64,000 nucleotides of DNA from Mactromeris polynyma (taxonomy: Eukaryota > Mollusca > Bivalvia > Venerida > Mactridae): assembly GCA_032209605.1 (NCBI GenBank), contig JASFXZ010000056.1:1178001-1242000 (forward strand), read 5' to 3'. The position numbers were made by a program, and so were the translations under genes. A model generated the notes under the pieces. It was given only the letters and a program-made list of their open reading frames with translations, made no database searches and had not been told where the DNA came from. Every line of letters starts with the position of its first letter. Positions within the stretch are counted from its first letter, which is position 1. This document shows, piece by piece, positions 46,140 through 58,059 of the stretch.

Positions 46140-47005
46140 CGCTTCTAATTGCGTTTTTGTCTGAATCGCTATATACGACGTTTCTGTCGGAACCGCTACG
46201 TACGACGTTTCTGTTGGAATCGCTCCGTTCGACGTTTCTGTCGGAATCGCTACATACGCCGTTTCTGTCGAAATCACTACGTGCGACGTTTCTGTCGGAA
46301 TCGCTACATACGACGTTTCTGTCGAAATCACTACGTGCGACGTTTCTGTCGGAATCGCTACATGTTACGTTTCTGTCGGAATCGCTGCATGTTACATTTC
46401 TGTCTGAATCGCTACATGTTAAGTTTCTGTCTGAATCGCTACATGTTACGTTTCTGTTGGACTTGCTACATGTTGCATTTCTGTCGGAATCGCAACACGT
46501 TACGTTTCTGTCGGAATCGCTACATGCAACGTTTTTGTCAGAATCGCTACTCGTTACGTTTCTGTCGGAATTGCTAAACGTTACGTTTCTGTATGAATTG
46601 CTACATACAATGTTTCTATTGATTCGCTACACGTTAAATTTCTGTGGGAATTGCTACAGTAACGTTTCTGTCAGAATTGTTACATTTTCTGTCGGAATCG
46701 CTACATACGACTTGTTGTCGGAATTGCTACATGTTACATTCCTGTCAGAATCGCTACATTTTCTTTCGGAATCGCTAAATACGACGTTGTTGTCGGAATT
46801 GATACATGTAACATTTATGTCGGAATTTCTACATACGACGTTTCTGTCGGAATCGCTACACGTTACGTTTCTGTTGAAATCGCTACATGTTATGTTTCTA
46901 TCGGAATTGCTATATACGACGTTTCTGTCAGAATCGCTACGCGTTACGTTTCTGTCAGAATCGCTACATGTTACGTTTCTATCGGAATTGCTACATACGA
47001 CAAAA
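46140..47005. repeat. 27-bp minisatellite, right arm (~32 units)
   Basis: Same unit as 14448-15065, inverted, with about nine more copies, some degenerate. A 303-codon plus frame (SESLHVTFL repeats) stays open through most of it; I treat it as a by-product of unit length 27. Confidence 0.9.
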
Positions 47006-47103
47006 TTATATCCACTTATTAGGTCTTAAGGTTACTACTCTTTTAGCATTTTAAATGCAATTCACTATTGTCTTAAACTATCATACAGTATATGCTGTGA
47101 TAA

Positions 47104-47108
<5 letters not shown>

Positions 47109-47165
<57 letters not shown>

Positions 47166-47882
47166 GCGTGTGCGTGTGCGTGTGCGTGTGCGTGTGCGTG
47201 TGCGTGTGCGTGTGCGTGTGCGTGTGCGTGTGCGTGTGCGTGTGCGTGTGCGTGTGCGTGTGCGTGTGCGTGTGCGTGTGCGTGTGCGTGTGCGTGTGCG
47301 TGTGCGTGTGCGTGTGCGTGTGCGTGTGCGTGTGTACGTGTGCGCGTGCGCGTGTGCGTGTGCGTGTGCGTGTGCGTGTGCGTGTGCGTGTGCGTGTGCG
47401 TGTGCGTGTGCGTGTGCGTGTGCGTGTGCGTGTGCGTGTGCGTGTGCGTGTGCGTGTGCGTGTGCGTGTGCGTGTGCGTGTGCGTGTGCGTGTGCGTGTG
47501 CGTGTGCGTGTGCGTGTGCGTGTGCGTGTGCGTGTGCGTGTGCGTGTGCGTGTGCGTGTGCGTGTGCGTGTGCGTGTGCGTGTGCGTGCGTGTGCGTGTG
47601 CGTGTGCGTGTGCGTGTGCGTGTGCGTGTGCGTGTGCGTGTGCGTGTGCGTGTGCGTGTGCGTGTGCGTGTGCGTGTGCGTGTGCGTGTGCGTGTGCGTG
47701 TGCGTGTGCGTGTGCGTGTGCGTGTGCGTGTGCGTGTGCGTGTGCGTGTGCGTGTGCGTGTGCGTGTGCGTGTGCGTGTGCGTGTGCGTGTGCGTGTGCG
47801 TGTGCGTGTGCGCGTGCGCGTGCGCGTGCGCGTGCGCGTGCGCGTGCGCGTGCGCGTGCGTGTGCGTGTGCGTGTGTGTGTC
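47109..47882. repeat. Very long (TG)n / (TGTGCG)n / (TGCGCG)n microsatellite
   Basis: About 52 bp of (TG)n, then about 650 bp of almost pure TGTGCG hexamers, then about 45 bp of CGTGCG-type units before a short TG return. Interruptions are few: 'TACGTGTGCGCG' near 47335 and a 4-bp phase slip near 47587. Alternating purine-pyrimidine DNA of this kind can form Z-DNA. Five long frames across it are artefacts. Confidence 0.95.
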
Positions 47883-48157
47883 AGGTCAGAAGCATAGTAA
47901 ATAAAACAGGCAAGAGAACGAATAATTTTATCATTTCTACATGATAATAACATTAAAATCTTTTGATTACTTGGCGATCGCCAATACTTTATGGGGATAT
48001 AACGCTTCCGTAAATCACCCAATATAGAGCACACCAACAGAAAGTGTAGCTCGTCTTCTATGGCATGCCTGTTGCATAATTTGCAAAGACGGTTTGCTCT
48101 TGCCATGTTACTATGTCGTCCTGTTTCTATAGCAAGACTATATATAGAAGACGACAT
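47883..48157 (-). mobile_element. Non-LTR retrotransposon ORF2 3' end fragment
   Basis: The minus frame starts MSSSIYSLAIETGRHSN and contains 'RLCKLCNRHAIEDELHFLL-C', a cysteine/histidine block found at the C-terminus of molluscan endonuclease-reverse transcriptases, then 'YIPIKYWR' and 'SLACFIYYA'. There is no stop before the CA-rich repeat. The fragment is 5'-truncated, as is usual for retroposed copies, and the microsatellite lies at its 3' end. Confidence 0.7.
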
Positions 48158-48300
48158 TTAAGAGTTCATGAAGGGGATTTTGTCCTACTTGTAAAATTCA
48201 TGAAGGGGATTTTGTCCACCTTGTAAATTCACGAAGGGGATTTTGTCCACCTTGTACAAAATGAGCTAAGGGGGTTTTGTCCGAAGGGGATTTTGTCCTA
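48158..48300. repeat. ~31-bp tandem repeat, 'GGGGATTTTGTCC'
   Basis: Four to five units containing 'GAAGGGGATTTTGTCCACC' and 'TTGTAAATTCA', directly beside the retrotransposon fragment. Confidence 0.8.
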
Positions 48301-48929
48301 CAATCAGAATTTACATTTTTATTGATTTTTTAAATATGTTTCCAAAACAATCGTGGTGACCATTTGCTTACATTATAAAGTATAATATTTTCAATATTAT
48401 TATATCTAGATTTAGCTTTCCTTTTAGTTTCAGTAAAAATGCTCTTGCTTTTAAAAAAATCAATTATTTAAGTAAATAAAGCTAGCCGTTTTTATAAACC
48501 AACATTAAACACAGACTAGAAACGGAGAATAAGCTACAGTCCATGAACTCAAAAAAGGCGAAAGGATTATTGGCATTATTTAAATACATGTAGTTTGAAT
48601 AGAAAAACGAATAACATCGCCCCGACTATCTCCGAGTTTCACGCTACTAAATAATGACATTTTAATTCCTTCCATACACACAACCGATTCTTTAAATAAA
48701 CAGATTAGTATACAATACATTTTATTAGCCATTTCTCGTTCAAATAATGGTAAATCACACCCTGATCAGGATACAATTTTAAATGAATACCTTAAATGTA
48801 CAAAAGATACTATGACTCCGTTATATGAATTTTTTAAATTATATTCTCGAGTATGGTATCATACCCCAATTATGGTCGATTGGCAGCATTGAACCAATTT
48901 ATAAAAATAAAGGTTCACCAACAGATCCT
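48301..48929. other. Unassigned sequence, possible retroelement scraps
   Basis: Plus-strand text around 48590-48850 may be a decayed retroelement piece, but no motif can be named. Confidence 0.3.
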
Positions 48930-49150
48930 GCGACCCCCGGAGTGCACCAGAAACCACCTTTTCATAAATAATGTATATATTGTAAACTGTTTACGGGGAA
49001 GATCCCCCGGACCCCCTTAAAGGAGGGGGATAATCCCCTCCCGTACCCACACTTGGCGCTGCGCACCTCAAGTGCAGGGCATTTTTATAATGTTTGGCCC
49101 CCCAGTCGAGAATTTCTGGATCCAGGCCTGCCCCCCAATTCAGAGTAGGG
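48930..49150. repeat. C-rich dispersed repeat, copy 1
   Basis: Shares with 57095-57290: 'GACCCC-GAGTGCACCAGAA', 'GGGGATAATCCC', 'GGATCCAGGCCTG'. Of the type frequent in molluscs; no coding capacity. Confidence 0.6.
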
Positions 49151-49862
49151 GCATAAAAAGTCAGAACTAGTTAAATAAACTACATGTATATTTTTACTGT
49201 CTCTATCTAGATGTATTGATATATGTCCCCCTGAAAGAATGGGTTCATAAAAAGACAATCCCAAACTTTTCACCATGAAATATACCTACACACCACATAC
49301 ATTGAGAGACCTTTGTTTATATTTTGGCTTATCAGAAGTTGATCAGAAATTAATCGGTTGCATGCTGTGAATCTAGCCATACTGACCCCTAATTGACTTC
49401 ACGGTGATTCAGGAGATATGATAATGGCTCAGATCAGTTCTGATGGAAATTCTGGGGCTAAACTCTAGACTGATAAGAGTAATATCAGTAACATACCATG
49501 AAGAAATAAGGGCTATTTAGGGTCACACCAGGGTTAGAATTACAAACCCATGCAGAGCACTTAATTAGATAAACATGTCGCTTATTTCACGGAATTCTTG
49601 GCAAATGTGGGGCTAAACTCTAGACTGTCTATATAATTGGTATATATTCAAAAGTGGATGGACTGAGGTGTGTGTTGTGTTATTGTCATGTCTAAGGACA
49701 TGCTGGATTCATTTAGTACTAGCACTTATTCGCCTCAACCACTAGACCACGACTTACCGACTGCATTATTCATGCTTAATATCCTTTCCACCAATAATTT
49801 GAAAGCGGTCAAGTCATTTTTTCTACAAAAATATCTTTATTATATTCTTGTTTTAATTAGGG
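49151..49862. other. Unassigned sequence
   Basis: 'GGGGCTAAACTCTAGACTG' occurs at about 49452 and 49610, a short duplicated phrase. No gene supported. Confidence 0.35.
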
Positions 49863-50040
49863 AGCCGCGGCCGTGGTCCAGTGGTTAGTGCGCTGGACTT
49901 GTAACCCGGTGATCTGGGTTTTAATCTTAGTGGTAGAATGCCGCACCTAAATTGTGCAAGTAAAGATCTTTCATACTTGAGTAAATTCAAATTAACATAT
50001 TGTAAACTCAAGTGGACACTTATGCAACGATTTTACGTCA
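49863..50040 (+). repeat. tRNA-derived SINE
   Basis: Head 49863-49942: 'CGTGGTCCAGTGGTTAGTGC' (A box), 'CTGGACTTGTAACCCGG' (anticodon arm, loop CTTGTAA) and a degraded B box 'GGGTTTTAATCT'. The rest is an unassigned body. Confidence 0.65.
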
Positions 50041-50806
50041 TTTTATAACTGTGTCGCCGAGTCGCCTGGTCGCATTTATCACGCGTAATTGTTTATTCAA
50101 TGGTTTAGAGGACAATGCACGAATGTAGTTTTGAATCAGGTGTGAAATGCCCTATGGGATTAAGTGCATGTGGTCGTTTAATGGATTATTTAACTATCAT
50201 TTTTAACTGCCGGGACTGGTTTGTCAGAAATATTTTTGTATAATTGCTATAAAACATGTAAATATGTTTTGAATGCAATACACTATTTGTAGTTGTAGTT
50301 GTAGGTTTAATGCAGTCGCTTGTCGCGTTATAGAAAAGTCGTTTATAGATACTATTTATATAGTAAAATCCCTCGGGGGGAATTTTAGTGGTCGCTTGCA
50401 GCAAATCATAAAGACACGTTGTCGCATCAGCAACATTGACTGTATAAGAAAATTTAGACATTAGTCTAACTTGATCTTATTTATTTGCGTTCCATTCAAC
50501 AGTAACTAAATGTACTTGTCGGAAGTTGATCATATCTGTTCTTCTATTTGATCAGTGCAAAGTTCTTCTGTTATCGGCGCAGGCAACAGGACAGACGTAA
50601 TAACGATCCTTATAACGGCCGATACTTCACCTTGTATTGTCTTTGCGACTTTTTATAGACGAAATATCGATCGAACGTAAAAACGATGATACTACAAAAT
50701 CGCGATATTTTTTCGTTTTCTTCTTACGTCCATTCGTTATTTTTCCATTGAACATTTTTTGACATGGGCGATATCTGCCATAATAATAAACCGAATTATT
50801 GTTATA
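50041..50806. other. Unassigned sequence
   Basis: No supported gene; the two overlapping frames at 50186-50464 on opposite strands have no recognisable content. Confidence 0.35.
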
Positions 50807-51493
50807 CTGTAAAATCTCAATTATGAGACAAACGTTTGGACCCTAGAAAACTGGTATTTTTATTGAGGTGGTCTTAATATTGAGGTAGAATAAAGAGCAA
50901 AAAAGGGAAAAGGTACTTGAAAATTGTGTTGTTAATTTTGAGGAGGTCTTATTGAGATGGTCTTATTATTGAGGCGGTCTTATTATTTATGCGGTCTTAT
51001 TATTGAGGCTGTCTTATTATTTAGGCGGTTTTATTATTGAGGCGGTCTTATTATTTAGGCGGTCTTATTATTGAGGTGGCCTTATTATTTAGGCGGTCTT
51101 ATTATTGAGGCGGTCTTATTGAGGTTATCTTGTTACTGAGGTGGTCTTTTTATTGAGGTTATATTGTTACTGAGAAGGTCTTTTTATTGAGGTGGTATTT
51201 AAGTGCGGTTTTACTGTACACGTATGTCTATTTAATATCTTTCCCCAATCAAGTTTAATAAATATGTTAATAAATATGTTTCTATATGACATGATATTGT
51301 CATAGATAAGAACGCAATATTTCTTATTAACACTGTATCAGTGCTATTGAAACTCATGTTGCCATAGTAACTCTTACACAATTTACACAATTTTCAAGTC
51401 CCTTTTCACCGTTTTATTCTTTATTCAACCTCAATATTTAGACCACTTTTCAAGAGTCCCAATGGGTGGTCGTATGATTACGGTTTTACTGTA
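50807..51493. mobile_element. MITE of the CAGTAAAACCTCA family with internal minisatellite
   Basis: Ends 'TACTGTAAAATCTCAATTAT' and (inverted) 'TACAGTAAAACCGTAATCAT'. Inside, 50940-51190 is an array of about 14 units of 'GGCGGTCTTATTATTGA' of 15-18 bp. The short relative at 29663-29774 lacks the array. Confidence 0.7.
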
Positions 51494-51922
51494 TGCTATG
51501 CTGTGATGCCGCATTTTGCCAAGGTTCTTTATCATTGTATGTTTAAATATGGCAGTCTCTGAGATTTTTGGCCTAAATGCTCTTTCGTTTTGCAATATTT
51601 TTTGTTTTGTAGTGACCTACACATATCCCTGCATTCAGAAATGTTAATAACCTAATTTCGCCCACATAATTATGTCATTTGGGCCAAATATCTCAGAGAA
51701 TGACACAAATGTCTTCGTATTGTGTAATAGTTTTGCTATTGTCAGGATTTTGACCGGGAATATGTTTGTGTGATATATCTTGATATATTTATATTCCGCT
51801 TACTAGGTTCATGTACATACTTCAGTTCTTGCCATTACCGAAACTGACTCACATGATCAAACAATGAAAAAATAACAATTTCACTTTTTAATTAACTCTC
51901 TAACTTGTATTAGTATTATAGG
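51494..51922. other. Unassigned sequence
   Basis: 'ATCTCAGAGAATGACACAAA' near 51689 and 'GCAGTCTCTGAGATTTTTGG' near 51552 may be ends of a small inverted-repeat element: AATATCTCAGAGA-type and TCTCTGAGAT-type arms about 130 bp apart. No gene. Confidence 0.4.
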
Positions 51923-52010
51923 GATGTCAATATTCGTTTATTTTGCAAACCGGCTAACCATTTAATCTTCCGAAAGGTTAACCGGTTAGCCGAACATTGC
52001 GTATGTTACG
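51923..52010. repeat. MITE end, 'GATGTCAATATTCG' family
   Basis: 'TAGGGATGTCAATATTCG' and 'GGTTAACCGGTTAGCCGAAC' match 10868-10930. Confidence 0.5.
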
Positions 52011-52155
52011 TGTTTCGTAGTTGGTCGTGTATATTTCTTACCATACTAGTTCGGAGTGTGTGTTATTTCTGCTAAGTACTGAACATAATTCATCAAATAA
52101 ATATAAATCATTGCAATTATGTTAAAGAAAACATATGTTTTGTTTCAAACATTAT

Positions 52156-52383
52156 ATACTGAAACGAAAAAGAAAGTGTGCACTTGGTTAGAGGGATTTT
52201 TTTTATACTTTTAGAAGCAAAATATTGGCAAATTTGGTATGCGCTCAAATATAGGGTAAATGGGTGCAATGTGTAAAGGGTTATTTTCTTCACTCATGAT
52301 GATAAATCCGTATATCTAAACTTTGTAACAAAAAAGTTATGCCCAATATAAAAGTGCACACTTTCTTTTTCGTGTTAGTATAT
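52156..52383. mobile_element. ~226-bp Tc1/mariner-type MITE
   Basis: Ends 'ACTGAAACGAAAAAGAAAGT' and (inverted) 'ACTAACACGAAAAAGAAAGT', each extended by GTGCAC, flanked by TA on both sides. The interior lacks coding capacity. Confidence 0.8.
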
Positions 52384-52744
52384 TATGATATATGATAAAT
52401 TGAAGTATAACTTAACATGCAGTTAAACTCTATTCGAATACAATAATGTTAAAACTTAAAATTTAGTACAATGACAATATACTTTATCTGTCTATGTAAA
52501 TATACCTAAATTCTCGAGCACCCAAACGCGTTAAACGACTGTCATAATCCTTTTCATTGAATATTTGTAGCAAACGCATGTTTAACGTGTCAAATTGCAC
52601 GTCAAGCTGTAAGTTACCGATTTTCGATTTTGCCCCCTTACGCTCATCCGAAATAAATATCATGTACCGACGAATCATCTTACTAAGTCTATACTATTTT
52701 TCAACAGATTATGCTCAATTATTTTGGTTAAATTTCATGATAAT
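52384..52744. other. Unassigned sequence
   Basis: The 64-codon minus frame at 52484-52678 and its plus counterpart match nothing I know. Confidence 0.35.
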
Positions 52745-53412
52745 AATCAGAAATTACTTCATACTTTACTAGCTCCATACACATACCACACATTTCAAAC
52801 ATAATGTATGAGATATTTGTATATTTATATTCCTTTCACAGTGCCTGTGTTTGTTCATTTGCTGTAGTGCTCTGTATTTATATTGACTTTCAAAGATAAG
52901 TGTTGTACATGTACACTATTACCAAATTTCGTTCTAAAGAATGTCTCTAAACCATTACTACACATTGCAATCGGTTTGATTTGGAAATCTTGGGTATATT
53001 TTAACGTATTTCATTGAGAATAATATTCAGTAATTTAAAGAAAATCTTCACCGATATTAATGCGTTATAAGTAGGTATGTCAACGAATGGCAATTTTGAT
53101 ATTCGAATGCTCGGTCAACAGAAAAAATCACAAATCTTTTTTTTCAACAAAAATGGAATGCCATTTGGTGTCCTTAATTTATATTTGTACAATGATACTG
53201 ATAATATATAACTAGAATATCACAAACACTAAACGCACATTCGATTGTTTTAAGAAAACTTGTTTTATAATATCAACAATATATGACTCCTAATCTTAAT
53301 TATGTTGCCCAAATTATACATATTTTACATGTTCTAGACTTTTATAAAATCTGACAATAATATTCTACGGGTTAACATATATAATATTATAAAGATAGTT
53401 TATTCCGAATTA
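52745..53412 (-). repeat. Outer inverted-duplication block, right side
   Basis: 52745-53118 matches 10437-10862 and 53119-53412 matches 8010-8290, both inverted. The two parts meet at 'CTCGGTCAACAG-AAAAAATCAC', so the ~2.1 kb found on the left is absent here. Homology continues up to the first N. Confidence 0.75.
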
Positions 53413-53612
53413 NNNNNNNNNNNNNNNNNNNNNNNNNNNNNNNNNNNNNNNNNNNNNNNNNNNNNNNNNNNNNNNNNNNNNNNNNNNNNNNNNNNNNNNN
53501 NNNNNNNNNNNNNNNNNNNNNNNNNNNNNNNNNNNNNNNNNNNNNNNNNNNNNNNNNNNNNNNNNNNNNNNNNNNNNNNNNNNNNNNNNNNNNNNNNNNN
53601 NNNNNNNNNNNN
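53413..53612. other. Assembly gap (200 N)
   Basis: Exactly 200 N, a placeholder length. It lies at the outer end of the inverted homology. Confidence 1.
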
Positions 53613-54604
53613 TGCAATGTCCGGTTGTTAAATGTGCGTTCTACAGATTGAAAACAATTGATTTATGTAAATAACACACATTCTTTAATTATATTTACTT
53701 AATGAAGTGACAGAAAAAAATCAATTGTTTTCATTTACTGATATACAAGAATGTTTGAACTCGTGTTTTGAATAGAGAATATTCAAGGGACCGTCTCGTT
53801 CATATTTTCCAAAGTGACTGGCACAACAAAAGAATGTATCAACACGAACCAAAATAAGAATAACAGTCATAGCAATAGAGAAGAAAGACACATGCTGGAA
53901 GAATCAGTCGTTTGTGAGCTAGAACAAGTAGTAGCGAAAGTAAAAGAAGCAAAACTACAAGTAAAAGGGAAGCACAAAATATTGGAAGAAATCACAGAAC
54001 ATGAAGGAACCAGCTGATTTTACAAATTATTAAAATACTTTTTTTAGGCAGTCGTATATAAGACAGGTGGTGTAAACGGTCTACGAGACATGTTTTTAAT
54101 ACTTTTTCGAATACAATTAGATATTGCAAATCATATGAGTACAATGTGTACCATATTGTCCATTTACTTTTAAAGGTTTACAAATAATATACAACACAAA
54201 AATTGTCTACGTAAAATAATTTATGGTAATGGATATATCAATAATTTGAATATCGAAGTACCTGACCAAGTTTTTCACGAAAATGCTTAAGATTATTAAT
54301 ATATTTGAATACCCTAATATGCTTACTATCAAACTTGAGCTTGCTATTTTCTTACGTTTTAATAAAAAAAGCTTGCTTATTAAATCCGGTTTAAGGCGTT
54401 GGTGTACACCACCGGTGAGTATCACGTGACCTCCAAAGTACATTTGCCGCACAAGATGGCTGAAAATTCCGTCGGTCCGACCCCAAAATTTGATGTGTAT
54501 TGATGGTAACCGAAAAGGTAGGATCTTTAGAATAGGCGCAGAGTACCCACCTTGTAACACAAGTTACTTAAGTGCTTTTCGTATTTCGTGCAGTAACTGA
54601 TGAT
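53613..54604. other. Unassigned; one short hydrophilic frame
   Basis: A 67-codon plus frame (53814-54017) is rich in Glu, Lys and Gln and could form a short coiled coil (VCELEQVVAKVKEAK), but no start context, family or partner exon is visible. The flank after the gap does not resemble the left side's 7.6-8.0 kb. Confidence 0.3.
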
Positions 54605-54995
54605 AAAATGTGCATGACCATCTATGTAGCATTCCAAAATGATCAAACTCTTAATTGTGACCTTGACTTTTGTGGTAGGGACGATGGTAACTTTCACGTG
54701 ACACGTCGCATTTTGACAAACACATTTGTAAAGTTATTTAAAAATCCGTCAGGACATGACAAAGTTACAGCCCTAACTTGACCACCTATACTCTATGTGC
54801 ATATATGCAAGATTCCATAATGATCAAACTCTAAGTGTGACCTTGACCGTTGAGGTAGAGACGTGGGTCTTGCACGCGATAAATCGCCTTTATGGGCCGA
54901 ACACGTGTTCAAAGTTATTTTAAAATCCCTCAGTACGTGACAAAGTTACAGCCCGGACACGAACATCAAGACGGACAGACGGACGGACTGTGCAA
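54605..54995. repeat. Two tandem units of a 'TGTGACCTTGAC' repeat
   Basis: Units of about 190 bp near 54608 and 54795 share 'AATGATCAAACTCT', 'GTGACCTTGAC', 'AAAGTTATTT-AAAATCC' and 'GACAAAGTTACAGCCC', ending 'GACGGACAGACGGACGGACT'. Same broad class as 1665-2560. Confidence 0.7.
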
Positions 54996-57094
54996 GTTTA
55001 AAATGCCCAACTTAGGGGAATAAACAAGTTGGGCTTTGATTTTCACAATTTAATGTATTGTAATGTATTGGAGCGTCTATGACTTTAAGTAGCTTAAAAT
55101 ATGAGATTTCGTTGGCATTATGAAACATAGCTATTTCCATCCAACCATTATTTTCGAGTTTATTCCAGTTATTAACGAAGATGAATTGATATATTTAATA
55201 ATTTCCGGATTTCAAAGATATTTTGATTTTCTAAACCTTCGCAACGAACAACTCGCATCGAATAAATCAATGATGTTTACATAGACCTATACAGTCAATT
55301 CGTCAATTGATACGAATCGATTATACAGGGATTTGCTTTAAAACGTAAGTAACAAGTGTCAACATTGTAGCATGTGTCATTATAGACCGTGCTACCTACT
55401 ACAAATCATCCGATGTGAATATATATGCGTATCAATGTACGTACGCTATGGCAACAAATGTTAGTGGCAGCCTCACTGTTACCTCGGGTATCATCAGTAA
55501 TAAAGTCAAAATGTAGGTACATTGAAAACAGTAGGCTAGTCATGTTCGCTTTAAGATAGGATCAACATAAAAATAATTCCAACAGTAATTTTCATTATTC
55601 ACATGCTATAATAAACTCACTCCTCAAAGGATTCATGCGGGAACTTGAACAAAATCATTTAAGGTTTCAAAACAGAACAAACCACACTTACAAATGATCA
55701 CTAACTGCGATATATTTAGATAAGTACAGTTTTGGGGTGTTATTATAAGATAATATACACAGAAAATATTTCAAATAATTACATAATAATGTTCATTTGT
55801 TGTAAGTTTCACCATTTTAGACCTTTTGTGTAATGTTTTAGCTGACGATTACCCACCCATCTCTACATACATGGTGGAGACATGAACACATTTTAGGTCG
55901 ACGCAGAGATGGTTTCTAACTTCTTCAAAACACTTATAAAAGAATCAAAAGAAAATTGATCATATATTATCGTTAACTAATGGAACTACATGAAGTCTGC
56001 TTCAGTATCAACTAACAAACTAGAATATTTTTAGAGCTTCCAGAGCCTCTACATTCCCCTTATCCAGCATAACGTAACAGTCTATACTAACTACAAATAC
56101 ACATTTTTGAAGGTTTTGAAGAAATGTCTCTTGTTATATTTCGTATGTTGGTCTTCATTTCTTTCGTTTCACTGATTGCATGTATGCTACCTATCAGTTT
56201 AAGGTACAACACATATCTATTTAGCGATTTTAATGTTTTATTGCCAAACGCGTGGACGGCTGAAATGCTTATTACAAAACGCGTTTGATTATCATTCTTG
56301 TCAAAATGTTCTGTAATTTGAATTATACGTGTCACACATATATTTTTGTATGATGATACATGTACTTATGTATGTGTGTTTAAGATACAACACATGCGTT
56401 AAACTACTTTAAAGTTTTGATGCAAAATGCGTTAATTAATAAAATTAAACTAAAAGTCATAGGCAATTAGCAAGACAACACAAGAAAGGAAAACAATACG
56501 AAATACTAATGAATTGCCAATTACTACTAGTACAAAATAATATCAAACACATTTTAGTAAATATATACTAGTAGTGTTACTAGTATAATTTAGCTATCGG
56601 AACTGTGAATCTACATGCAGTATTCTTTATTTACGAAGATTGAAATTTCTTTACCGCAGGTTGGTAGATTTCAACTACGCGCATTTTCTGAACATATGTT
56701 GCAGTTGTTCGACTAGAAACAAATTAGACTGCAACATGAGATGTTAGTTACAAACAGTAGGAAATAATCCATAAAACTGTACCTAAAGTTTGATTTGTAA
56801 TATTGCTCGTAGCAAATAGCTTTCACTCAAACCTTTACTTAAATATTTATGTGAAATTCAGAACTGTCTGATAATTCGCAGAAACGAATGAACTTCAATG
56901 CAAAACAAATATATCATTGTACCATAATCAATAGCGTTCATAACGAAATGGCTTCCAATTCACTTGTGACAATGGTGTTTACTTAAGGTTGACTCGGGGT
57001 AGGTACAGGAGGGGCCCTGATCCCTGGAAATTTGTTAAAATGTGAGTACTTGGTGGTATTTTATAATACTAGTGCAATTCTCATGCATGAGTAC
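54996..57094. other. Unassigned sequence
   Basis: About 2 kb with no gene, RNA or repeat that I can support. The 82-codon minus frame at 56087-56335 has no recognisable domain. Confidence 0.4.
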
Positions 57095-57290
57095 TCAAAA
57101 TTTAGACCCCGAAGTGCACCAGAAGGCACTATTTCACACATATATTGTAACGAAATTCCGGAGGAGGTACCCCGAACCCCTTCATGTTGGGGAATAACCA
57201 ATCCCGCACCTCCCCCCTACTCGGCGAAGCGTTTTTCGTCATGTCCCCCACCCCCCAATCCTGAATGCTTGGATCCGGGCCTGTAATAAA
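57095..57290. repeat. C-rich dispersed repeat, copy 2
   Basis: Same family as 48930-49150; ends 'GGATCCGGGCCTG'. The 84-codon frame from 57032 runs through it and is not a gene. Confidence 0.6.
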
Positions 57291-58059
57291 ATGTTATTTC
57301 TTAATTAAATGTATTTTTGCAAACACAAGCCCTGTTTATCAGTGGTAAAACGTTCGTCTAGGGTACGATATGTCACGTATACAAATGTTGTTTAAATAAT
57401 ACTAATTGCCTTCTTTCCCACGTTCGTAGTTATAATGATAGAGATAGTACAAATCTCAGGTGATTGTCAAGAGTTATTTCCCTTTATTTCCCATCTAGAG
57501 TTATCTCGCTTTGTCCCTTCTATATGAATATATACTATAAGGAGTCTAACGCTTTTCACACTTGACCTCTTTCCTTGGCCGAATTCACGCTTCTACCATT
57601 CAACATGTCCAAGATATGCACATTCTGTGCATGAATAATTTATTTTTCAAATAACATCTACTTTATGAAATTCCGTTCAGAATTAATGTAGTTCATCACA
57701 ATGTGCGCTGGACAAAAACCTCTTGTGGTACTAATGTGTAATATAATGTCACATTTGTCTTTGGTGTGGTATCACTCTGTGGCACGAAGACACCGTCTCG
57801 GCGCGCGTGAATTTGGAAGCAATATGTTATTTGATATTTAATGGCTACATAAACATGTGAATATTACTGTTGTTAGTAATGAAATAAAGACACGTTCTAT
57901 CAAAAGTCAAAGGATAAAAAACGTGTGGCTGTTGTTCCAAATAATACGAGCCATCTAGTTTTAAATGTCTCCGTTACAAAACAGATCGGCAATGAGAACA
58001 TAATTTATGTTAGCATTTGATATACAGAATTACTTTTGAAAACTGGATTTCATTTCCAG
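57291..58059. other. Unassigned sequence
   Basis: No feature recognised. Confidence 0.35.

Larger units (their letters stand above)
38040..47005 (-). repeat. Right arm of the large inverted duplication
   Basis: 38600-47005 is the reverse complement of 14445-21850. 38040-39080 is also related, inverted, to 11281-12715. This arm is longer because of a ~600-bp insertion in its hAT-like MITE, a longer 27-bp minisatellite and ~170 bp near 39290-39460. Confidence 0.85.

Noticed and set aside
47055..48157. Frames of 264-358 codons over the microsatellite
   Set aside because: They are pure CV, RV, AC and HT dipeptide runs from a TG/TGTGCG tract; only the last ~90 codons of the minus frame (47883-48157) are a real retroelement remnant.
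53387..53617. 76-codon frame across the N gap
   Set aside because: Artefact of undefined bases.
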